Source of the DNA: CALNBC01 sp040768925
Lineage (GTDB): Bacteria > Bacillota > Clostridia > Christensenellales > CALWSW01
Assembly: GCA_040768925.1 (NCBI GenBank)
Contig: JAXGLZ010000001.1
Span: 496,001-560,000, forward strand
DNA: 64,000 nt
Direction of reading: 5' to 3'
Shown here: positions 58,436-64,000 of the stretch, one piece after another
Position numbering within the stretch: the first letter of the stretch is position 1
Layout of the letters: every line of letters begins with the position of its first letter
Program-made: the position numbers and the translations under genes
The notes under the pieces: model-generated
Seen by the model: only the letters and a program-made list of their open reading frames with translations
Told to the model about the DNA's origin: nothing
Database searches by the model: none

Positions 58436-59491
58436 ATGAAAAAAACGATCGCGGCCTGCCTGGGCCTTATGCTGCTGCTGGCATCCGGCTGCGCCCGGCC
58501 GAAAACGCTGCGCTATCAGGCGGAGTTCCTCACCCTTTTCAACACGGTCACAAGGATCGTGGGTTACGCAAACAGCGAGGAGGAATTCAGCGCGCTTGCC
58601 GAACAGATCCGGGACAAATTGGAAGAGTATCATCAGCTTTACGACATTTACAACGATTACGACGGCGTCAGCAACCTCAAAACCATCAACGACAACGCCG
58701 GCACAGCGCCCGTTTTGGTGGACGGGCGGATCATCGATATGCTGGAGTTCGCAAAGCGGCAATGCGCGGAATCCGGCGGCAGGGTGAACGTCGCCCTGGG
58801 CGCCGTGCTCAGGATCTGGCACGATTACCGGGAAGCGGGCCTCAGCGATCCCCAAAACGCCGAACTGCCCCCCGCCGCCCTTTTGGAGGAAGCCGCCCGC
58901 CACACAAACATCGAAGACGTGGTGATCGACAGGGAAGCCTCCACCGTCTATTTGAAAGACCCGGAGATGAGCCTGGACTGCGGCGCCGTCGCCAAAGGAT
59001 ACGCCACGGAGCAGGCAGCCCTTTATGCCGAGAGCCTGGGGGTTAAATCCCTGCTGCTCAGCGTGGGGGGAAACATCCGGGCGATCGGCGAAAAGGCGGA
59101 GGCGGACGGCAAAGGCGAAAAACGCTGGACCATCGGCATCCAGAACCCGGATAAGGCAAGCGAAAAAAAGGAGCTGCTGTCCGTGCTGATCGCCGATTTT
59201 TCCGTGGTTTCCAGCGGGGTTTACGAGCGATATTACACGGTAAACGGCCAAAAGTACCACCATGTCATCGATCCCGAAACGCTGATGCCTTCGGCCTATT
59301 ACGATCAGGTGACTATCCTCTGCCGCGATTCGGGGCTGGGGGACGCGCTTTCCACCGCGGTGTTCAACATGCCCCTTAATGAAGGGCGGAAGTACATCGA
59401 AAACCTGGACGGCGTCGAGGCGCTCTGGGTCATGAAAGACGGCGGATTGGAATATTCCAGCGGCTTTTTAAGCCGTGTGAGGGCCGGTTGA
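58436..59491 (+). CDS. apbE: FAD:protein FMN transferase (ApbE/FmnB family) lipoprotein
   Basis: 351 aa. It transfers FMN from FAD to a Ser/Thr of target proteins outside the membrane. Lipobox LASGC-AR (Cys19). Family blocks: FLTLFNTVTRIVGY, the Mg/FAD-binding region LDCGAVAKGYATEQA, SVGGNIRAIG, and the C-terminal HHVIDPETLMPSAYYDQVTILC followed by GDALSTAVFNM. All conserved positions appear intact. It lies 90 bp downstream of the PplA-like gene, its likely substrate. Confidence 0.92.
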   Translation: MKKTIAACLGLMLLLASGCARPKTLRYQAEFLTLFNTVTRIVGYANSEEEFSALAEQIRDKLEEYHQLYDIYNDYDGVSNLKTINDNAGTAPVLVDGRIIDMLEFAKRQCAESGGRVNVALGAVLRIWHDYREAGLSDPQNAELPPAALLEEAARHTNIEDVVIDREASTVYLKDPEMSLDCGAVAKGYATEQAALYAESLGVKSLLLSVGGNIRAIGEKAEADGKGEKRWTIGIQNPDKASEKKELLSVLIADFSVVSSGVYERYYTVNGQKYHHVIDPETLMPSAYYDQVTILCRDSGLGDALSTAVFNMPLNEGRKYIENLDGVEALWVMKDGGLEYSSGFLSRVRAG

Positions 59492-59526
59492 TCCGGCGCG
59501 GGAACACGGCCGAAGATTGAAAGCAA

Positions 59527-59570
59527 AGCCCCCGAAACCCATAAAAAACAGGGTTTCGGGGGCTTTTTAC
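59527..59570. terminator. bidirectional terminator
   Basis: AGCCCCCGAAACCC pairs perfectly with GGGTTTCGGGGGCT, flanked by A- and T-runs, between apbE (+) and the M56 gene (-). Confidence 0.9.
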
Positions 59571-59610
59571 GCCGCAGAGCGGCGAATCCGGCGGGCTGAA
59601 AGACGAAGTG

Positions 59611-62211
59611 TTATTGGGGCCAGAGCACAAAGCGCATATCCTCCACGCTGAAGGCGCCCTCCGCGTTCCAGGAAAGGGTGGTGACCAGATAGCCCAGCCC
59701 GTCCACGTGCACGCCTGTAACGCCGACGACGTATTGGGAGAGTTTGACCAGCGTCTTTCCGTTTTCCTGAACAAGGGCGATGTCGCAGATCGGGTCGGCG
59801 GCGTTTTCCGCGTGGTATTCCCGGCCCTTCACCCGGTCCCATTCGGATTCGCTGTGGTCCGCCGCGTAGTGCGCGCGCAGCATTTCGTCGTCCGCCACGG
59901 TTTCGGAATACGCCCCGCTGGTGACGGCCGCTTTGCCGTCTTTATAGTCCAGGGCGAGGGAAAAGCCGTGGCGCGGCGCGTCCATCAGCGCCCAGCCGTT
60001 CTCGGTCCGGGTGAAGGGATACAGCCCGTAGCTGCCCCGGCCGCCCTGGCCGCCCAGGTCGATCATCAGCAGGATTTCGCTCTGCCCGTCCCCCGTCAGG
60101 TCGCCGGATTCGATCAGGAAGCCGCTCCCGCCCCAATACCCCATGCTTTCCAGCTCGATGGAATCGGCGACGATCCTTTCGCCGTTCCCCAGCTCGACGC
60201 GCACCTGGTTCCGATACCCATGCGGGGGATTCTGATCGTTCATATACGCCCGGTCCGCTTGGCCGTCGCCGTCCCAGTCGCCGGAATATTCCCAGCCGCG
60301 CAAGTCTTCGCCCCGGGGGTATTCGGCGAATTCCAAAAGGTGCGCCGCCAGCCGCTCGGCCTGCTTTTTATTCAGCCTTTCATGGGTTTTGTCCTCCGCG
60401 GGGGTCGGCTCGATGCCCTGCATATATTCCGCAAGGGACTGGTAAAGCTCGTCGCTGATCCGGCTGTAAAAGCCATTCGCGCCCCCCTGCAAAACCGCGC
60501 CGTTGGCCTCACCTCCGGTGACGATATAGGCGTAATAATCGTGGGTCTCGCCGGGGAAGGACTGGCGGATCACGTAATAGTCCGAAAGGGTGGGAATGAC
60601 GATCCCTCCCGGCCAGGCGACGGTGAAGGACTGGCTGATGACATATCCTGAAGGGACGGAAGCATCCCCTTCCGGCAAGCCGGCGGCGGAGAAGTCCCCT
60701 TCCGGAAGCGCGGTGGTGGAGGGCTGGCTGGTGATGCTGAAGTCCGCAAAGTCGGAAAAGTCGATCCCCGGCCAGGCGGCGGATTTGAGCATATAGTCCA
60801 TGATGATGTCCTTTGCAAGCTCCGCGCCGCAGCTGCCCGGCAGGGGGACGACGGCCCGCATCTCCCCGTTTTCGCCGACGTGTATAATGGCGTAGGTCGG
60901 GTCCGCCGCCGGCTGTTCCGGGCGGACGAACTGCAAATCCGCGGTCAGGGTCAGCTCGATCCGCGCGCCGTCCTCAAAGACATCCGAAAACGCGCCTTCG
61001 GCGAAGGGGACGCCGTTCTGATCCAGCGCTTTGAGCGTGTAATCCATGGGGCCGCTGAAATCCAGCGTGACAAGGTCCCCCTTGACAAAGGGCGAGTTGT
61101 CCGCGTTCATCGTGCCGCCGCTTGCGCCGCCCGCGTCCCAGGCGATTTCGTAAACCGGCTGGTCGCACGCGACGGAAAGGACCAGCGTTCCCCCGGCCTG
61201 GGGGCTGATCGCCGGTTCCGGCCCGGCAAAGGCGCACCCCGCGAACAGGCCGGCCAGCAAAGCCGCGGCGATCGCGGCGGAAAGAAAGCGCTTCGGACGT
61301 TTGACGATCATGGTAATCCTTTCCTTTATTCCGCGCTTGCCAGCGCTCATGGTGGTCGCGGCGCACAAAAGGCCGGACGGGGCGCCCTTGACGGCGATCA
61401 TGCTCACCAGGGTTCTGCCGTAATCCAGGCGGCTGTCCTCGCCCAAATAGCGGATGGCCGCCTCGTCGCAGGCGAGCTCGGAATCCGTGCGGGAAAGCGC
61501 GGCGGCGGCCCAGACCAGCGGGTTCCACCACCAAAGGGCCACGCAAAGCCCCCGCAGAAGGGACCAGATGTGATCGCCCTGGCGGCGATGGCAAAGCTCG
61601 TGGGCGATGACGTGCTTTTGGCTTTCCGGGGTTTCCGCCGCCTTCGGGGTCAGGTAGATCGCCGGGCGAAAAACGCCGAACAGGCAGGGGGAAGCGGCGG
61701 CGGCCGTCAGGTAAACCGGAAGGGCAGAGGCCGAAACGGGAAGATCCCTGCGCGTTCGTTTCAGCCGGAAGGCAAACAGCAGATTGGTTCCCAGAAGCCA
61801 GATTCCGGCCAGAACAGCGCCCCCGGCCCAGAGGGCGCCAAGGATCGCTTTCGCGTCCGGGGGGTTGGAAGGCTGTGATCCGGCGGATTCGCCCTTTGCG
61901 GGGGCGGCGGGGTCAGGGGCGGAAGCATCCGAATCCCCGGCGTTTTGCCCAACCGGGAAGGATGCTTCCTCGCCCGGCTTCTGAACGAGTGGCTGACGGT
62001 TTGCCGGATTTTCCACCGCGGGAGGAGGGACGGAAAACGCGCTCATGACGCTTACGGGGCTTTGGAAAAGCGAAAAAGGCAGCAGCAGCCGCAAAAGCAC
62101 CACCGCCCAGATGGCGTACTGAAGCTTTCGGCCGATCCTTTTCCTGAAAACCGCCCGAAGCAGCATGACCGCCGCGATGAGCGCAGAGGAAGTTACAGCC
62201 CATTCCATCAT
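59611..62211 (-). CDS. M56-family (BlaR1-like) sensor metallopeptidase with large extracellular C-terminal part
   Basis: 866 aa. Four membrane segments with the zinc motif VIAHELCHRRQGDH on the inside, as in BlaR1/MecR1, which cleave the BlaI-type repressor after sensing a signal. The fourth segment is ALLAGLFAGCAFA at about residue 300. The following ~560 residues lie outside. They are not a penicillin-binding domain: no SxxK/SxN/KTG set was found. Instead they contain a segment like FG-GAP/EF-hand repeats (GDWDGDGQADRAYM, then SGDLTGDGQSEILLMID). The signal is thus probably not a beta-lactam. The ATG overlaps the repressor stop (ATGA). Confidence 0.85.
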   Translation of the reverse strand: MMEWAVTSSALIAAVMLLRAVFRKRIGRKLQYAIWAVVLLRLLLPFSLFQSPVSVMSAFSVPPPAVENPANRQPLVQKPGEEASFPVGQNAGDSDASAPDPAAPAKGESAGSQPSNPPDAKAILGALWAGGAVLAGIWLLGTNLLFAFRLKRTRRDLPVSASALPVYLTAAAASPCLFGVFRPAIYLTPKAAETPESQKHVIAHELCHRRQGDHIWSLLRGLCVALWWWNPLVWAAAALSRTDSELACDEAAIRYLGEDSRLDYGRTLVSMIAVKGAPSGLLCAATTMSAGKRGIKERITMIVKRPKRFLSAAIAAALLAGLFAGCAFAGPEPAISPQAGGTLVLSVACDQPVYEIAWDAGGASGGTMNADNSPFVKGDLVTLDFSGPMDYTLKALDQNGVPFAEGAFSDVFEDGARIELTLTADLQFVRPEQPAADPTYAIIHVGENGEMRAVVPLPGSCGAELAKDIIMDYMLKSAAWPGIDFSDFADFSITSQPSTTALPEGDFSAAGLPEGDASVPSGYVISQSFTVAWPGGIVIPTLSDYYVIRQSFPGETHDYYAYIVTGGEANGAVLQGGANGFYSRISDELYQSLAEYMQGIEPTPAEDKTHERLNKKQAERLAAHLLEFAEYPRGEDLRGWEYSGDWDGDGQADRAYMNDQNPPHGYRNQVRVELGNGERIVADSIELESMGYWGGSGFLIESGDLTGDGQSEILLMIDLGGQGGRGSYGLYPFTRTENGWALMDAPRHGFSLALDYKDGKAAVTSGAYSETVADDEMLRAHYAADHSESEWDRVKGREYHAENAADPICDIALVQENGKTLVKLSQYVVGVTGVHVDGLGYLVTTLSWNAEGAFSVEDMRFVLWPQ

Positions 62212-62594
62212 GGTTTGCCCTCGCTTTCCGCTTCGCGAAGAATTGCGTAAAGCTCGCCGATCTCCTGGCTGCTCAGGGCCTTTTGCCCGGCCATGGAGGC
62301 CACAAGCAGGCTGAGACTGCCGCCGTAAACCCGGGAAAGGAAGCTTTCCGTCTCCTGATGGGCGGCGGCTTCCTTTTTTACCGTGGGGTAAAACAGCTTG
62401 GACCGCCCGCCTTCCTCAAAGCGCACCGCGCCCTTTTCCCCCAGGCGGGAAAGCATCATAAAAACCGTGCCCTTGGTCCAGCCCGTATCCTCCTTCAGGG
62501 CGGAAACGAGCTGGGCGATGGTCCTTGGCGCGTTTTCCCACAGCAGATTCATGATCTTCCATTCGCCTTCGGACAGCCGGATGCTCCTGTTCAA
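62208..62594 (-). CDS. BlaI/MecI-family transcriptional repressor
   Basis: 128 aa winged-helix repressor. LSEGEWKIMNLLWENAPRTI and GWTKGTVFMMLSRLGEKGAV are the family's DNA-binding region. The partner M56 protease usually cleaves a site in the C-terminal part. Start TTG 62594 is chosen because GGGAGGG lies 6 bases upstream and the protein then has the normal family length; an ATG at 62663 would lie upstream of the mapped promoter. A palindromic operator overlaps its promoter, so it is self-repressed. Confidence 0.88.
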   Translation of the reverse strand: MNRSIRLSEGEWKIMNLLWENAPRTIAQLVSALKEDTGWTKGTVFMMLSRLGEKGAVRFEEGGRSKLFYPTVKKEAAAHQETESFLSRVYGGSLSLLVASMAGQKALSSQEIGELYAILREAESEGKP

Positions 62595-62630
62595 AGCGGT
62601 TCCCTCCTTCGGTTGACAGTTGTTGACCTG

Positions 62631-62662
62631 ATGATACACCCATGGTTGACAAATGTCAACCA
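62631..62662 (-). promoter_or_regulatory. promoter and operator of the blaI-M56 pair
   Basis: Minus strand TTGACA (62654-62659), 17-bp spacer, TATCAT (62631-62636). The 20-bp perfect palindrome TGGTTGACAAATGTCAACCA (62643-62662) covers the -35 and holds the nACAnnTGTn core of BlaI/CopY-type operators. A second, degenerate GTTGACAGTTGTTGACC (62612-62628) lies at the expected start of transcription. Confidence 0.85.
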
Positions 62663-62736
62663 CTAAAAAACAGCGGCGGCTCCGCCCGGAACCGCCGTGT
62701 CGCGCAAGAACGCAGGCAATTTGATAAGCGCCGCCC

Positions 62737-63093
62737 TTACTCGTCAGGGAAGCCCCCTAATTCCGGGTTTTTGAGAAAATCGCCCTTTGCGTCCCGCAAA
62801 AAGGGCAGCGCCATGGTTACGGCGCTCGTGTTCAGCGGGCCGTAAACATGGGGGTATTTTCGGCCGGTCCCGTCCGGGTCCTCCCACTTTACAGGGGAGG
62901 AAAGTTTTTCGGTATCTAGACAGACGAGCACCAGGTCTTCCGCTTCGTCCTTAAAAAGCGGGGCCACCCGCCAAAAATACCCGACGGGCGAGCAGTGGAC
63001 GAAGCGCTCTTTTTTCACGGATTCCTGCCCCCAGGAATCGCCGTTTCGCGCGAGCGCCCAATCGGCTTTTTTCATGCAGTGAAGAATGATCAT
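62737..63093 (-). CDS. DUF952-family protein
   Basis: 118 aa. Family pattern: MIILHCMKKADWALARNGDS at the start, ERFVHCSPVGYFWRVAPLF in the middle, and YPHVYGPLNTSAVTMALPF near the end. DUF952 proteins are small, cytoplasmic and of unknown function, with a fold related to ADP-ribosyl-binding enzymes by published suggestion. Start ATG 63093 has GGAGGGC 7 bases upstream; the frame extends 12 codons further. Confidence 0.85.
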   Translation of the reverse strand: MIILHCMKKADWALARNGDSWGQESVKKERFVHCSPVGYFWRVAPLFKDEAEDLVLVCLDTEKLSSPVKWEDPDGTGRKYPHVYGPLNTSAVTMALPFLRDAKGDFLKNPELGGFPDE

Positions 63094-63326
63094 TTTTTCG
63101 CCCTCCATCAAAAACTGGACGCGCGGCACCCCGGCGCGCCGTTTGGCCCATCATAGCACAACGGGCCGTCCTCCGAAACAAAAAAGGCAGCGCCATGGCA
63201 TGACGTGAACAGGCTGTTAAGCGTTGCAAAGGCGCCATGCTTGTGGTTGCGCTTTTTGCAAATACATTATAAAATCAAGGATAATATGCATCGACGATAC
63301 CCAAACCGATTCGCCAAGGAGGAATC

Positions 63327-64000
63327 ATGCCGCCCAAGGACCTTTCGCATCGCAAAAAACGCCGCCTTTCGGTACGGGGCTTGGCGGTGCTGCTCATGCT
63401 GTTTGCGGTGCTGGCGGCGGCGGTGATCTTCGGGCTTTCGCGCATCAAGGGCAGCCCGGCGGACAGGCTGACCGAGCTTCCCTTCGCTTCCGGCGCGGAA
63501 TATGGTTTTACCGACAAGGGTATCATGACCATCGGGGGGGACCGCCTGATTTACTGCACCCTTTCCGGCGAAGTCGAGTGGGAGCTTCCGCTCACGATTT
63601 CCGGCTGCAAGCTGGCCGCCGGCGGCAATTACGCGGTGCTTTATACCCAGACCGTGGTTCAGGCGATCAGCGAAAGCGGCGCGGCATTGTTCCCCAGCCT
63701 GGAGTTTTCCGGAAAGGTGATTTCCGTCCGGTGCGGGGCGAAAGTCATCGCCGTTTTGAAGGAGGAGGACGATTCCTCCCGCTTCATCTATCTTTACGAC
63801 CTTGCGGGAACCAGGCTGGACCGGCTGGAACTCAAGACCAACACCCTTTTGAATTACGGTTTTGACGATACCCGGGGCTTCCTTTGGACCCTGATGGTCA
63901 ATACCGAGGCTTCGCTCCCGGTCTGCACCGTCAGCACCTATAACGTCGCCACCCATTCCGATACCGGCGCGATGACCAAGGAAGGCCAGCTCATCGAACG
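63327..64000 (+). CDS. membrane-anchored protein with beta-propeller-like extracellular part (cut by the window end)
   Basis: At least 224 codons, open to the end of the window. Start ATG 63327 has AAGGAGG 6 bases upstream. A basic N-terminus (PPKDLSHRKKRRLSVRG) precedes one membrane helix (LAVLLMLFAVLAAAVIFGL, about residues 19-37). The outside part shows repeated beta-strand pairs such as GFTDKGIMTIGGDRLIYCTL, SGEVEWELPL and GNYAVLYTQT, typical of PQQ/WD-like propellers (DUF5711-type). Function unknown. Confidence 0.75.
   Translation, partial: MPPKDLSHRKKRRLSVRGLAVLLMLFAVLAAAVIFGLSRIKGSPADRLTELPFASGAEYGFTDKGIMTIGGDRLIYCTLSGEVEWELPLTISGCKLAAGGNYAVLYTQTVVQAISESGAALFPSLEFSGKVISVRCGAKVIAVLKEEDDSSRFIYLYDLAGTRLDRLELKTNTLLNYGFDDTRGFLWTLMVNTEASLPVCTVSTYNVATHSDTGAMTKEGQLIE

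Overview
The window (about 60% GC by eye) reads as the chromosome of a Gram-positive, anaerobic Firmicute, most likely a GC-rich member of the Clostridia. The evidence is a DnaD/DnaI-type helicase-loader pair, a Noc/ParB-like protein beside rpsF-ssb-rpsR, a SAM-I (S-box) riboswitch before metK, a GlpP antiterminator, a type VII (EssC/WXG100) secretion locus, and three oxygen-sensitive radical enzyme systems (a glycyl radical dehydratase-type enzyme with its activase, and NrdD/NrdG). I cannot name a genus.

Layout. 1-800: 3' end of a 23S rRNA gene, spacer and 5S rRNA. 801-2345: a gene-free array of four repeat units, each ending in a copy of the 5S 3' tail fused to a long hairpin. 2498-3804: an IS30-family element bounded by a 17-bp direct repeat. 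3870-10070: glpP, an FGGY kinase, a glycyl radical enzyme and its activase, probably one polyol/sugar catabolic unit. 10071-10800: repeats. 10808-20880: SGNH hydrolase, dnaD-dnaI, glnS, gltX, a small membrane protein, an amidohydrolase and an M3 peptidase. 21226-23364: rpsF-ssb-rpsR with a convergent noc-like gene. 23670-27660 (minus strand): DJ-1-like protein, a broken GNAT gene, an effector-binding protein, metK under a SAM riboswitch, and a TtcA-like tRNA thiolase. 28128-36024: an LCP protein, a protein with a large disordered middle, LUD protein, serine hydrolase, nrdG and nrdD (NrdR box). 36579-41466: guaA, a decayed WG-repeat gene and an intact one. 41743-44199: a hybrid histidine kinase.

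44360-55577 (minus strand) is the most unusual region: a type VII secretion-like operon with essC (FHA plus three ATPase domains), a ubiquitin-like EsaB/YukD protein, five WXG100 proteins and a sixth Gly/Ala-rich WXG-like protein. No esaA, essA or essB is recognisable. In their place stand a lipoprotein and a coiled-coil single-pass membrane protein with similar extracellular halves. Three MITE-like palindromic elements lie between the WXG100 genes, and two of them supply the stop codons of WXG100 genes. A LuxR-type response regulator is divergent from this operon and a hybrid kinase lies downstream.

56473-64000: paired terminators, a PplA-like putative flavin lipoprotein with an ApbE/FmnB-type flavin transferase (possible extracellular electron transfer), a BlaI/M56 signalling pair with a clear operator, a DUF952 protein and the start of a membrane-anchored protein cut by the window edge.

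A second genome-wide theme is intergenic repeat families. One 240-300 bp repeat occurs between pepF and rpsF, between ttcA and the LCP gene, and between nrdD and nrdG. Its core also appears, inverted, in the post-rRNA array. A shorter family links the post-rRNA array to the region after the glycyl radical operon. No tRNA genes and no CRISPR array were seen.
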